64,000 nt of DNA from the NCBI GenBank assembly GCA_023426545.1, contig JAFAAN010000083.1:1-64000 (forward strand), given 5' to 3'. Source of the DNA: Pseudomonadota bacterium (GTDB taxonomy: Bacteria > Myxococcota > Myxococcia > Myxococcales > Myxococcaceae). The notes under the pieces were generated by a model that had not been told where the DNA came from, ran no database searches, and saw only the letters and a list, made by a program, of their open reading frames with translations. A program made the translations under genes and the position numbers. Shown here one piece after another: positions 47,773 through 56,592 of the stretch. Numbering within the stretch: the first letter of the stretch is position 1; every line of letters starts with the position of its first letter.

Positions 47773-48018
47773 GTGGAGAACAGGATCGGCAAGAGCTACG
47801 TGGCCCGGAAGGCCCTCTTCGCGAAGGGGCTCAAGGAGGGGCGGCTCTCGGTGCAGGAGATCGAGGAGGCCCTGCCGGCGGGGACGCTGACGGCGGCGGA
47901 GCGGTGGCTCCTCTACTACTCGCTGCGGGCCGCGCAGGTGGAGATCATCGACGAGGTGACCGGACAGGTGGACCACGGCTTCATGGCCGAGTCTCCCGCG
48001 GCGCCCCAGGAGCACTAG
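47773..48018 (+). CDS. Free-standing sigma-factor region 1.1-like protein
   Basis: 81 residues from a GTG with AAAGGAGG 9 bases upstream. Residues ~15-62 closely resemble the region 1.1 pattern of primary sigma factors: KGLKEGRLSVQEIEEALP, then two helices and QVEIIDE. Region 1.1 normally sits at the N-terminus of RpoD and blocks promoter DNA entry; here it stands alone, with no sigma regions 2-4. It lies between ftsH2 and grpE. Function unknown. Confidence 0.65.
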   Translation: MENRIGKSYVARKALFAKGLKEGRLSVQEIEEALPAGTLTAAERWLLYYSLRAAQVEIIDEVTGQVDHGFMAESPAAPQEH

Positions 48019-48128
48019 GCCGCTCCCGCGTTGACAGGTGCCGCCTCGCGGTTAGGTTCCGGGCGGCAGTACTTCCCACCCTACCTTTTCGCGCGAGACA
48101 GCGCACCCACACTCGCCTCAGGTTCGAC

Positions 48129-48773
48129 ATGGCCGGTAACACCCCCACCGACGCAACCCCCGAAGCTCCGCAGCAGCCGCCTTCCGCCAACGGCGAGGGG
48201 CCTGTTTCCGCCTCCGGGGAGCCCGCCGCGCAGCAGCAGGGCCCCGAGGAGCACGCCCAAGAGGAGCGCGCCGCCCCCGCGACGGACCCGGAGCGGGAGC
48301 GGCTGGTGGCGGAGCTGGAGACGCTGCGCAAGAAGTACGACGCCGCCGTCCGCGCCGTGCAGGCCGGGGAGAAGGACCGCGAGGAGTTCAAGCAGCGGGT
48401 GGCGCGTGAGCGCGAGCGCATGCTGGACGTCGAGCGCGGCAACGTGGCCCTCACGCTGCTGGAGGCCATCGACGAGCTGGACCGCTGCCTGTTGGCCAGC
48501 GCGCAGGACACCTCGGCGCTCGCCGAGGGCGTGCGGATGATCCGCGAGGTGCTGCTCAACAAGGCCCAGGCCACCGGCATCGAGCGGCTCTCCGTCGAGG
48601 GCCAGCTCTTCGACCCCAACGTGGCCGAGGCGATGGACATGGAAATCACCGCCAATCCGGATGATGACCAGCGCATCGTCGCCGAGCTGCGCGCCGGCTA
48701 CCGGCTGAAGGACCGCATCATCCGTGCGGCCCGGGTGAAGGTGGCGAAGTACGTCGCCCCTGCCCAGGCCTGA
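48129..48773 (+). CDS. grpE: Nucleotide-exchange factor GrpE
   Basis: Exchange factor for DnaK. Acidic disordered N-terminus (1-60), coiled coil to about residue 110, then the beta-wing domain (GIERLSVEGQLFDPNVAEAM near 156-175, GYRLKDRIIRAARVKVAK near 190-208). 214 residues. ATG 48129 is the start of the disordered segment; dnaK and dnaJ are not next to it. Confidence 0.92.
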   Translation: MAGNTPTDATPEAPQQPPSANGEGPVSASGEPAAQQQGPEEHAQEERAAPATDPERERLVAELETLRKKYDAAVRAVQAGEKDREEFKQRVARERERMLDVERGNVALTLLEAIDELDRCLLASAQDTSALAEGVRMIREVLLNKAQATGIERLSVEGQLFDPNVAEAMDMEITANPDDDQRIVAELRAGYRLKDRIIRAARVKVAKYVAPAQA

Positions 48774-48839
48774 CGTTGCCGCCGGCGCCCCCGGACTCGG
48801 GAAGGGGGCGCCGGGCCATGCTGTTGAGTCCGCTCGACC

Positions 48840-50297
48840 ATGGCCCGCCGTGTAAGCTGCCTCCCCGTGTCTTCCCGACTCCTGTCCGTGTGCCTCGTGC
48901 TGGCGCTCATCCCGGTGATGGCGGCGGCCGCTGATCCGCTCGATACGTGGCTGCCGGCGCGGGCCCGCGAGCATGCCGCGTGGTTCGCGGCGCGGGCCGC
49001 TGGCGGAGAGGGGCAGGCGGGGCCCCTGGGCCTGTGGCGCGAGCGCGCCGAGGGGGATCCGGGCATCCCCGACTTCGTTCCTCCCTCGTCGCTGGCGCCG
49101 CTGATCCGCTCGGTGGAGGCGGGCGTCGTCAACATCACCACCGTGGGGCCTCGCGGCAGCGGGCTGGAGGGGATGAAGAAGGCGACCGGCTCCGGCTTCG
49201 TGCTGACGCCGGACGGGCTCGTCGTCACGAACAACCACGTGGTGGCCAGCGCCCAGCAGATCGCGGTGCGCCTGGCGGATGGCCGCGAGTTCGCCGCCTC
49301 GGTGGTGGGGCGGGATGCCTCCACGGACGTGGCGCTGCTGCGGCTCAGCGGCGTGGACATGGGGCGGCTGCCCGCGCTCTACCTGGGAGACTCGGACCGG
49401 ATGGCGGTGGGCGACTGGGTGGTGGCCATAGGCAACCCCTTCGGCCTGGACCACTCGGTGTCGCACGGGATGATCTCCGCGAAGGAGCGCGTGCTGGGCG
49501 TGGGCCAGTTCGACGACTTCATCCAGACGGACGCGCTCATCAACCCCGGCAACTCCGGTGGCCCCCTCTTCAACATGAAGGGGGAGGTCGTCGGCGTGAA
49601 CACCGCCATCATCAGCCAGGGGCAGGGCATCGGGTTCGCGGTGCCCATCAACCTGGTGAAGGAGCTGCTGCCCAACCTCCGGGAGAACGGAAAGCTGGAG
49701 CGCGGCTGGCTGGGCGTCGTCATCAACGACGACGGGAACAACGGCGGCGAGCGCCGGGCGCCGCTGGTGAAGGACGTCTACAAGGGCAGCCCCGCCGCCT
49801 CTGCGGGCATCCGCCCCGGGGACCGGCTGGTGGCCGTGAACGGGCGGCCCATCGGCTCCTATCTCCAATTGCTGCGCAAGGTGGCGTTGCTGGCGCCGGG
49901 AACGGAGGCGCGGCTGGCGCTGCTGCGCGGCGGGGCCACGCAGGAGGTGGCGGTGCGGCTGGTGGCGCGGCCGGCGCAGGAGGCCACCGAGGGCCTCATC
50001 GAGCGCACCTCCAGCGAGGAGGAGATGGGGCTGGTGCTCCGAGACCTCACGCCGGAGGTGGCCGCGCCCCTGGGCGAGACGGCCTGGTCCGGCGCGCTGG
50101 TGTCCGGCGTCACGCCGCGCGGCCCGGCGGACTCGGCCGGCCTGCGCGCGGGGGACGTGGTGACGGAGGTGAACCGCCGCCGGGTGAAGGACGCGGCCGG
50201 CGTGCGCGCGGCGCTGGCCCGGGGCAGCGCCGGGGCCAGCATCCTGCTGCGGGTGAAGCGGGGCGAGGCGCTCCAGTACATCGCCATCGCCCGGTGA
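48840..50297 (+). CDS. HtrA/DegP-like periplasmic serine protease
   Basis: 485 residues. Signal peptide (SVCLVLALIPVMAAA, cut near 31). Catalytic triad His133 (TNNHVV), Asp163 (STDVALL), Ser239 (GNSGGP). Two PDZ domains follow (about 280-370 and 390-480: KGSPAASAGIRPGDRL, RGPADSAGLRAGDVV). Handles unfolded envelope proteins. No regulator is attached. Confidence 0.93.
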   Translation: MARRVSCLPVSSRLLSVCLVLALIPVMAAAADPLDTWLPARAREHAAWFAARAAGGEGQAGPLGLWRERAEGDPGIPDFVPPSSLAPLIRSVEAGVVNITTVGPRGSGLEGMKKATGSGFVLTPDGLVVTNNHVVASAQQIAVRLADGREFAASVVGRDASTDVALLRLSGVDMGRLPALYLGDSDRMAVGDWVVAIGNPFGLDHSVSHGMISAKERVLGVGQFDDFIQTDALINPGNSGGPLFNMKGEVVGVNTAIISQGQGIGFAVPINLVKELLPNLRENGKLERGWLGVVINDDGNNGGERRAPLVKDVYKGSPAASAGIRPGDRLVAVNGRPIGSYLQLLRKVALLAPGTEARLALLRGGATQEVAVRLVARPAQEATEGLIERTSSEEEMGLVLRDLTPEVAAPLGETAWSGALVSGVTPRGPADSAGLRAGDVVTEVNRRRVKDAAGVRAALARGSAGASILLRVKRGEALQYIAIAR

Positions 50298-50304
50298 GGC
50301 GCGC

Positions 50305-50937
50305 CTAGCGCTTCCTGGCGTCCTTGCCGTTGAGCCACAGGCCCATGGGCTCGCCGCTGCGGCCCTCGGTGAGGAGGATGGCCTCGATGCGGGCCGTCAC
50401 GCCATGGCTCTTGCCGCCCCCCTTCTTGGGCAGGCTCCACACGCTCTGCGGAGTGAAGACGATTTGAGCCCGCACCGCGCGCATGGAGAACAGGCGGGTG
50501 AACATCTGCAGGTTCCAGCCCGTGGGCATCTCCCCGGTGACGGTGAGGAAGGGGAGGATGGGGTTGCCGCTGGCGTCCGTCTTCTTGGGCGCGCCGTGGG
50601 TGAGCGCCGAGCTGCCGCCGGGGAAGAAGGGGGTGATGTTGATGGTGTACTCCCCCGTGCCAGGTGAGTAGGGCCCAGGGCTGAGCATGGTCGCGTCGTC
50701 CTCGGTGACGATCATGTACAGCCGCTTGCCCTGGTACTTCTTGCGGAAGGCCTCCGCGTTGGACTTGCACTGCGCGTCCACGAAGGGGCCCTCACACGCG
50801 CCGATGTACTTCTCCAGGAAGGTCCCCAGCCCGCCCAGCGGCTCGGCCTCGTCGCGCAGCTTGGCGAAGCGAGGGTCCGCGTCCGCGAAGGCGAGCGCGG
50901 GCAGGAGGAGGGCGGCGGCAACGAGGATGCGATTCAC
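50305..50937 (-). CDS. Exported protein of unknown function
   Basis: 210 residues from a GTG at 50937 with CGGAGA upstream. The signal peptide is ILVAAALLLPALAFADA. The mature region has two close Cys (GACEGPFVDAQCKS) and no recognised domain. ORF codons upstream of 50937 lack any signal-peptide pattern. Convergent with HtrA and 8 bases away. Confidence 0.68.
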   Translation of the reverse strand: MNRILVAAALLLPALAFADADPRFAKLRDEAEPLGGLGTFLEKYIGACEGPFVDAQCKSNAEAFRKKYQGKRLYMIVTEDDATMLSPGPYSPGTGEYTINITPFFPGGSSALTHGAPKKTDASGNPILPFLTVTGEMPTGWNLQMFTRLFSMRAVRAQIVFTPQSVWSLPKKGGGKSHGVTARIEAILLTEGRSGEPMGLWLNGKDARKR

Positions 50938-51104
50938 GGGCGGGGTCTCCGGGGAACAGGGGTTCAGCCGGGAATCGTGCCATTTCGGAGCGAGCCCGGC
51001 ACTTTTTACATGGGTGTGGCGGGGTGGATGAAGGTGAAGAACTTGCCTACATGTGGCTACCGTGTAGGTTCCGCCTGTCACCACCTGTTCCGGGAGCTAC
51101 CCCC

Positions 51105-51464
51105 ATGTTCGAGCGTCCTCACGAGCGCCGGTCCCACCTCCGCTTCGACAAGGTCTTCACCGTCTACCTCACCACCCAGGATGGAATGCTGCGTGGGGTG
51201 GGGCGCAACATCAGCGCGCGAGGCATGTTCGTGGAGGTCCGGGACCAGGTGGGCCTGGGCGAGCGGCTGAAGGTGACGTTCGCGGGCGAGGACGGGACGG
51301 AGATGACGTGCCTGTGCGAGGTCCGCTACCAGGTGGCGCTGGCCTTTGGGCGCAAGGACGGGCGCGAGGGCAGCAGCCGCGGCGTGGGGCTGCGCATCGT
51401 GGCCTATGAGACGCAGGACGACGCGCCCCTGCTCCTGGTGGACCGCGAGCGGGTGATGCACTGA
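51105..51464 (+). CDS. PilZ-domain protein
   Basis: 119 residues, a bare PilZ domain: R9-x3-R13 (ERRSHLRF) and N35-x-S37-x-x-G40 (NISARG) are the cyclic di-GMP-binding residues, both preserved. It should be a single-domain c-di-GMP receptor, perhaps acting in motility or polysaccharide control. Start ATG has GGGAG 5 bases upstream. Confidence 0.85.
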   Translation: MFERPHERRSHLRFDKVFTVYLTTQDGMLRGVGRNISARGMFVEVRDQVGLGERLKVTFAGEDGTEMTCLCEVRYQVALAFGRKDGREGSSRGVGLRIVAYETQDDAPLLLVDRERVMH

Positions 51465-51492
51465 CGGCAGGCCCCAGCCCCGGAAACGACGA

Positions 51493-51528
51493 AAGGGCAC
51501 GGCCTCCCAGGCGGGGGACCGTGCCCTT
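51493..51528. terminator. Bidirectional terminator between pilZ and gdh
   Basis: AAGGGCACGG (51493-51502) pairs with CCGTGCCCTT (51519-51528); loop of 16 with a CCT/GGG pairing inside. Serves the plus-strand PilZ gene and the minus-strand dehydrogenase. Confidence 0.65.
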
Positions 51529-51564
51529 CGTGTCTTCTGCGGTGCCTCGCGCGAGGTCCGCGCG

Positions 51565-53115
51565 TTACTGCGAGAAGCCCTCGAGGAGGTAGTGGGCCTC
51601 GATGCGCTTGAGCGCGAGAATCATCGCGGCGCAGCGGGTGTCCACCGTCTGCCCGATGCAGTACTGGCGGCTGTCGTGCATCTCCGTCTTGCGCGGCTGG
51701 TTGCGCGCGATGTCGCGGATGATGCGGTAGTTGCGCTTCATGGCGCGCTCGAGGCGCTGATCGACCTCGGCCTCGCTCCAGCGCTCCATGCGCTTGTTCT
51801 GGATCCACTCGTAGTAGCTCACCGTCACCCCGCCGGCGTTGGCGATGATGTCCGGGATGAGCTCGATGCCGCGCTTCTCGAGGATGCGGTCGGCCTCGGG
51901 AGTGGTCGGGCCGTTGGCGCCCTCGGCCACCAGCGACACCTTCAGGCGCTCGGCGATGTCGGCGGTGATCTCCCCGCCCAGCGCCGCGGGGACGAGGATG
52001 TCGGCCTGGACGTCCCAGAGGTCCTTCTTCTCGATGCGCTGGGCGCCGGGGAAGCCGAGCACGCTGCGCTTGAGGTTCTTGGGGTCCTGGACGTAGGCGG
52101 AGAGCGCCGCCACGTCGATGCCGTCGCCGTTGAAGATGGTGCCGTCGGCGTCGTTCACCGCGAGCAGGCGGCCACCCATCTGCGCGAGGATGTTGGCGGC
52201 GTTGCTGCCCACGTTGCCGAAGCCCTGGAGGATGAACGTCTTGCCCTTCACGGACTCGCCGCGGTCGGCGTAGTAGTCCTCGATGCAGAAGGCGACGCCC
52301 TGGCCGGTGGCCTTGCCGCGGCCCTCGGAGCCGCCGATGCGCACGTCCTTGCCGGTGACGATGCCGCGCAGGTTGTGGCGCTCGCGCTCACCGTCCGAGA
52401 ACTGGCGATAGAGCAGGGCCATGATGCCGGGGTTGGTGCCCACGTCCGGCGCGGGGATGTCGATGTCCGGGCCAATCATGCTCTTGAGCCGGTACATGAA
52501 GCGCAGGGTGATGGCCTCGATCTCCTCCTTGCCGTACTCGCGGGGGTCGATCTGGATGCCGCCCTTGCCGCCGCCGAACGGGACCTCCGAGATGGCCGTC
52601 TTCCAGGTCATCTCCGCGGCCAGGGCCTTGAAGAGGTCCAGAGACACCTCGCGGTGGTAGCGCAGGCCGCCCTTGTAGGGGCCGCGCGCCTGGTTGTGCT
52701 GCACGCGGTAGGCCTTGAAGCGCTGCGACTCACCAGGGACGAGCTGGTACACCTTGCCGTCGGGCAGGCGCAGATGGCCCTGGCGGATGGCCACGTCCGA
52801 GCCGAGCAGCGCGCGGCCGTTCAGGATGATGTTGCCGTTGGCCAGGAGCTCCAGGCCTTCCTTGTTGCGCACCTGCGTCTCGGGGAGGTTGGCGAACGAC
52901 TGCGCCTTCTCCGCAGAGAGAGGGACCAGGCGGTCCTTCAGCTTGGCCGTGACATAGAAGATGTGCTCGTAGTCCGGCTCCTCCAACTCGAGGCGGACGC
53001 GCTTGTCTAGCGCGATGAGGTCCGCTGCACGATGGAAGATCTCCATCGCCTCGGTGTAGACGGTGCGCTTGGGCGTAGGGGCCGGGGCGCGCATGAAATT
53101 CTCTTCGCTGGCCAT
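51565..53115 (-). CDS. Glutamate-type amino-acid dehydrogenase (Glu/Leu/Phe/Val family)
   Basis: 516 residues. The active-site block PFGGGKGGIQIDP with its catalytic Lys (near 180), PDVGTNPGIMALL, the Rossmann motif LQGFGNVGSNAA and the ADGTIF dinucleotide loop are intact. Glutamate dehydrogenase (glutamate to 2-oxoglutarate) is the likeliest activity. The N-terminus is ~75 residues longer than common GDHs. ATG 53115 chosen: GGAGC is upstream and earlier codons are Pro/Arg-rich. The 5' region has a TTGACA promoter and repeats. Confidence 0.88.
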   Translation of the reverse strand: MASEENFMRAPAPTPKRTVYTEAMEIFHRAADLIALDKRVRLELEEPDYEHIFYVTAKLKDRLVPLSAEKAQSFANLPETQVRNKEGLELLANGNIILNGRALLGSDVAIRQGHLRLPDGKVYQLVPGESQRFKAYRVQHNQARGPYKGGLRYHREVSLDLFKALAAEMTWKTAISEVPFGGGKGGIQIDPREYGKEEIEAITLRFMYRLKSMIGPDIDIPAPDVGTNPGIMALLYRQFSDGERERHNLRGIVTGKDVRIGGSEGRGKATGQGVAFCIEDYYADRGESVKGKTFILQGFGNVGSNAANILAQMGGRLLAVNDADGTIFNGDGIDVAALSAYVQDPKNLKRSVLGFPGAQRIEKKDLWDVQADILVPAALGGEITADIAERLKVSLVAEGANGPTTPEADRILEKRGIELIPDIIANAGGVTVSYYEWIQNKRMERWSEAEVDQRLERAMKRNYRIIRDIARNQPRKTEMHDSRQYCIGQTVDTRCAAMILALKRIEAHYLLEGFSQ

Positions 53116-53237
53116 GACAGAAGTTGCTCCTTGTCGCGTCGCCGGTAGGGGCGAGGCACGTGGGGGTAGCGGTGCCCTTATGTGCATAGGCGCTCCAAGG
53201 GGTCAACCGCGCGGAGCACCCCTCCCGCTCCCAAGAA

Positions 53238-53266
53238 ACTGGAACGATAACGGGCATTTATGTCAA
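53238..53266 (-). promoter_or_regulatory. Promoter of the amino-acid dehydrogenase
   Basis: On the minus strand a perfect -35 TTGACA (53266-53261), 17-base spacer, TCCAGT (53243-53238). Leader of about 115 bases to the ATG. Confidence 0.5.
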
Positions 53267-53301
53267 CGCGGTGTGTCAGTCGCGACAGACGCGGTGTGTC
53301 A
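53266..53301. promoter_or_regulatory. Direct repeats beside the gdh -35 box
   Basis: ACGCGGTGTGTCA at 53266-53278 and 53289-53301, identical, 23 bp apart (start to start). The first abuts the -35 of the minus-strand promoter, the usual spot for an activator. Confidence 0.5.
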
Positions 53302-53407
53302 TCCGTGTCAGGGGGCACGCCCGTGGATGGTTGGAAAACCAACGATGCGGTCGTCCGAAGTGGGTGGGGGTGACTGGGCGAGATTGATCGGCCCACATCA
53401 TTTCTGC

Positions 53408-53436
53408 TTGCCGGACATGGGCCCCCATGGTACTCC
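53408..53436 (+). promoter_or_regulatory. tRNA-Thr promoter
   Basis: TTGCCG (53408-53413), 17-base spacer, TACTCC (53431-53436), 15 bases ahead of the mature 5' end of the tRNA. Confidence 0.45.
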
Positions 53437-53451
53437 CCGCCCACCTCTCGC

Positions 53452-53527
<76 letters not shown>

Positions 53528-53535
53528 AGAAGAAC

Positions 53536-53572
53536 AAAGGCTTGGGTGACTTCGGTCACCCAGGCCTTTTTT
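53536..53572 (+). terminator. tRNA-Thr terminator
   Basis: AAAGGC-T-TGGGTGAC, loop TTCG, GTCACCCA-G-GCCTTT and T-run (TTTTTT). Strong intrinsic terminator 9 bases after the tRNA. Confidence 0.8.
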
Positions 53573-53823
53573 CGTTGGTTGCCACTTTGTTGCCTATAGC
53601 CCGGCAACAGCGTGCCGGCCCTCTACGCTTGGAGGAGGGGAGCCCAATAGGCGGCAGAGCGGGCGGAAGTGAGCGTGCCCCTGGGGGAGCAGGCGACGAG
53701 CCGCCCGGTCTACGAGAAGGTCAGGGACTGCTGAAGGGGGAAAAAGTAGGGCTTATCTCGCTGAGGCCCCGCGAGCGCACGGGACGCCTTCAACTTGCCC
53801 ACCAGCGGTCGGAGGCTCGGCAC

Positions 53824-53851
53824 AAAAAAGCCCGGGTTCATGGCCCCGAGC
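53824..53851 (-). terminator. Minus-strand intrinsic terminator in the island
   Basis: Minus strand: GCTCGGG, 8-base loop, CCCGGGC, then TTTTTT (one G-T wobble). It begins at the stop of the decayed gene at 53838, so it served that gene. Confidence 0.6.
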
Positions 53852-54316
53852 CGTTTTCCGACGATTGAAGTTCACCTCGAACCGCTCCTGTCCGCCACGA
53901 CCGCGATGGATCCTGACTGCCCGGGGCAATCTTGGAACGAGCCATCCGGATCGCGTTGGGCCGCTTCGGGCGGCCCGTCAGGTAGGCGCTCGCGAAATCC
54001 CACGCATCGCCTATCGCGGGTGTTCGTCAGCTGGCGATAGCGCTCGTTCTCTTCCATCAGGACCTCGTTCTGCGCGAGCGCATCCATCAGCGATGTGTAC
54101 ATGGATCGTGATTGGGGTCCAGGATGGGATCCAGGATGACTTTGTTGCCGACCGCCGTGAGGGGTTCGAGCCGACCTTCTCAGCCGAGCGCCTTCGTCTT
54201 ACTCGGTTCTACAGGCCGGTCGAACCGCAGCGTCGTGATGACCTGCCCCTTCTCGTAGACGTTGTTGGTGCCGCTCTCCGGATGGTCGGAGACGCGATGG
54301 GCGAGGGCTGAAGTCG
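53838..54316 (-). pseudogene. Decayed gene, product unknown
   Basis: Minus-strand stretches of high-GC3, coding-looking sequence in changing frames. First SALAHRVSDHPESGTNNVYE...EPSKTKALG, then an in-frame TGA near 54191, then ...VGNKVILDPILDPNHDP, a shift to MYTSLMDALAQNEVLMEENE, and a second shift near 54030 to DAWDFASAYLTGRPKRPNAI, ending at 53838. A terminator follows directly. I do not recognise the protein. Two frameshifts and a stop make function unlikely. Confidence 0.4.
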
Positions 54317-54405
54317 GGAAAGACTGCGCAATCTTCTTTGAGATTGTCAGACCCCAAAGTCAGGATTCCGTACCTCCTGACGTTCGGGAGCCTTCGGGGG
54401 ATTGT

Positions 54406-55707
54406 ATGAGATTGGTTGCAGTAGTGTCTTTACTGCTTCTGTCGGCGGGGTGTGCGACCACCCGCGTTGTCCATATCGACATCGGAAATGGACAGCGGGT
54501 CGTCCACGAGTCGGTGGACGTTGACCCGGTTCAGGTGAGTGAGGACGAGTTCAAGGCCGCCCTCACACGCCTCATCCTGGACATGCGCATGGACGTTGCG
54601 TTCCGAGAGGCTGAAGAGGTGGACGAGCGCGGGTGGTCTCGCTCCAAATTGCTTCTGGCGTCCTCTCAAGGCATCGTCGATTCAGGCTCGAGCAGTTCAC
54701 TGGAGACCCTGTACTCGCGCATCTGTCCCGATGCGGACGACTGCTTGACCTTGGTCGGTGGTACGGGACTGACGTTCTCCCGGAAGGACCGGACGTTGAT
54801 GGCATTGTCCTTCGCGCTCGACACGGTTTGGGAGAGTGTCGAGGCCGAGGTTGGCAAGGTGCTGAACCCGGTGGCGCTGAAGGCCATGGTGACCTCGGCC
54901 GCTCTGACGGTGCTCCTCACGATGGCGCTACCCGAGCCCGTCACCAAGGTCATTGCGGTGGCGCTGACGGCGGCGATGGTGGCCTACCTTGGAGTGGTGC
55001 CGGTCTGGGAGATTGGGCGCGGATTCGGCCGGCTGTGGGATGATGCGGGAAAGGCGATGAGCGTCATCGAACTACAGGACATTGGGCATCGGTTCGGCAA
55101 GGTGCTCGGGCCGAACGGCACGCGCGTCCTCGTGCTGGTCGTCATGGCCGCCCTGGGCGGAAAGAGCGCAATGGCGGCCCAGGGGCCGAAACTCCCGGGC
55201 TTTCCTCAAGCCGCGCTTCGAGCGCAGGCCGAGTCGGGATTCCAGCTCGGCGCGGCGCTGAATGGCGGCGTGACTTCAATCGCGATGCCTGCCGCTGGCG
55301 TGCTGAACGTCGCGCTCGCTCCGGGGGCTACTGCGGCTCTTGCCATGTATTCGGACGGGCGGTATCCGGGCGATGCCGAAGGGCCAGTCCATCACATCTG
55401 TACGAACAAGAACCTGATTTCGGCTGCGTCTGGCGGCCCTTGGACTCCGTTGTGTGAAAAGATTTTCAAGAGGGCCGGGATGAACCTTGAGGATGCTGCA
55501 AACAAGGTTCGGCTCAAGGGACATGAGGGGCCGCATCCCGAGCGCTACCACAAGGAAGTCATGGACCGCTTGGAGCGAGCCGTCGAACGATGCCGGACAA
55601 CTGAGACGTGTCGGGCCAAGCTGGAGCGTGAGCTTGCGAACATCGCCAACGAGCTTTTGACGCCGGGCTCTCCATTGAGGAGTTTCATCGTGAAGGCGGG
55701 TGGGTGA
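54406..55707 (+). CDS. Lipoprotein polymorphic toxin, SitA-like, AHH nuclease
   Basis: 433 residues. Lipobox LSAGC puts the lipidated Cys at 16. The middle contains hydrophobic segments at about 155-200 and 240-258. The C-terminus is an AHH-type HNH nuclease: His329-His330 in GPVHHICTNKN, GHEGPHPERYH at 372-382. SitA toxins of Myxococcus are lipoproteins passed to siblings by outer-membrane exchange and have variable C-terminal toxin domains; a nuclease pair MXAN_0050/0049 used in kin discrimination has this layout, as I recall. ATG 54406 chosen for the signal peptide. It overlaps the immunity gene by 8 bases. Confidence 0.82.
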   Translation: MRLVAVVSLLLLSAGCATTRVVHIDIGNGQRVVHESVDVDPVQVSEDEFKAALTRLILDMRMDVAFREAEEVDERGWSRSKLLLASSQGIVDSGSSSSLETLYSRICPDADDCLTLVGGTGLTFSRKDRTLMALSFALDTVWESVEAEVGKVLNPVALKAMVTSAALTVLLTMALPEPVTKVIAVALTAAMVAYLGVVPVWEIGRGFGRLWDDAGKAMSVIELQDIGHRFGKVLGPNGTRVLVLVVMAALGGKSAMAAQGPKLPGFPQAALRAQAESGFQLGAALNGGVTSIAMPAAGVLNVALAPGATAALAMYSDGRYPGDAEGPVHHICTNKNLISAASGGPWTPLCEKIFKRAGMNLEDAANKVRLKGHEGPHPERYHKEVMDRLERAVERCRTTETCRAKLERELANIANELLTPGSPLRSFIVKAGG

Positions 55708-56296
55708 GGTGGAGCGCAACTTCTATTGGGTACGAAGGACTGATGTGCCTCAGTGGCTCATCGACACTCCAACGCGGGATTCCGGCGAGGCGTTCGACGA
55801 GCCTTGGATGTTTGCTGACGGACGTCAGCTTGAGGACCCGGGAGCTATGCAAGCTCTGGTTTCGACCCCCGGCGAGAAGCGCGCGTTTGTGTTCTCTGTA
55901 ATAGAGAAGGCGCCTATCGCCAGCGAAGCAGTCACGCAGGTCTTCCGGTCGCTTGCTCCGAACGATGTGCAGCTTCTACCGGTGTTCGTAGAAGGGGAGA
56001 CTGAGCATTTCTTCGTGATCAACGTAACCAGGGTGATTGATTGTATTGACGAAGCGCAATGCCAGGAGGTCCAGCATTACGACGAGGACGACTCCTTCCC
56101 TGAATTTGAAGGTGAGTACCGTTGGATTTACGGCCTGCGTATCGACCCTGCGAAGACTGAGGGCGCTCACGTCTTTCGGCTGAAGAAGTTCAAGACGGCG
56201 TTTATCGTCTCGGAGAACATCAAGAACGCCCTCGAAGGGGTAGGGAACCTCGGAGTGTCGTTCGAGCGTGTGACTGGGCCTCCGGAGCCTCACTGA
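55700..56296 (+). CDS. Immunity protein, Imm11 (MXAN_0049-like)
   Basis: 198 residues from a GTG at 55700 overlapping the toxin stop; GTG 55709 is an alternative. The pattern matches the Imm11 family named after M. xanthus MXAN_0049: YRWIYGLRIDPAKTEGAHVFRL and FKTAFIVSENIKNALE near the end. It should bind and block the toxin's nuclease domain in the cytoplasm. Lower GC and less biased codons than surrounding genes suggest foreign origin. Tight coupling to the toxin supports the pair. Confidence 0.82.
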   Translation: MGEVERNFYWVRRTDVPQWLIDTPTRDSGEAFDEPWMFADGRQLEDPGAMQALVSTPGEKRAFVFSVIEKAPIASEAVTQVFRSLAPNDVQLLPVFVEGETEHFFVINVTRVIDCIDEAQCQEVQHYDEDDSFPEFEGEYRWIYGLRIDPAKTEGAHVFRLKKFKTAFIVSENIKNALEGVGNLGVSFERVTGPPEPH

Positions 56297-56592
56297 TAAT
56301 CGATGCTGAGAGCCGAGGTGGCGATTCGAGTGATATCCTCATCTCGCCTCTCGGCTGCCAGCAGCACGTCGGTCGGTGCTTCCCGGAGCCGGGCCATCTC
56401 ATCTCGGGCTCGGTCGCCGGCGTTGATGGCGGCGCGGAGGTCAGTGGCGCAATTCCCCTTGGCCTCCTCGAACGCCGCTCGCTGCACGTCCGCCTCTTCC
56501 TTCTGGTGCTCGATGAACGTCCCCGACCTCTTGCGGTTGCAGCGGGCCAGGGCGTTCAACGTGTGTTCGATGAGGTGGAGCTGAAGCTGCAT
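56290..56592 (-). CDS. Small protein of unknown function
   Basis: 100 residues from ATG 56592 with GGAG 5 bases upstream. One long charged helix (HTLNALARCNRKRSGTFIEH, KGNCATDLRAAINAG, DRARDEMARLREAP). No family is recognised. Its end overlaps the immunity gene by 7 bases (convergent). The ATG overlaps the stop of the remnant upstream (TGATG), so it was once the last gene of a pair. Confidence 0.5.
   Translation of the reverse strand: MQLQLHLIEHTLNALARCNRKRSGTFIEHQKEEADVQRAAFEEAKGNCATDLRAAINAGDRARDEMARLREAPTDVLLAAERRDEDITRIATSALSIDYQ

Noticed and set aside
53542..53868. 108-codon plus-strand ORF
   Set aside because: It overlaps the tRNA terminator and has no coding bias; the neighbouring minus-strand terminator and relic explain the region better.
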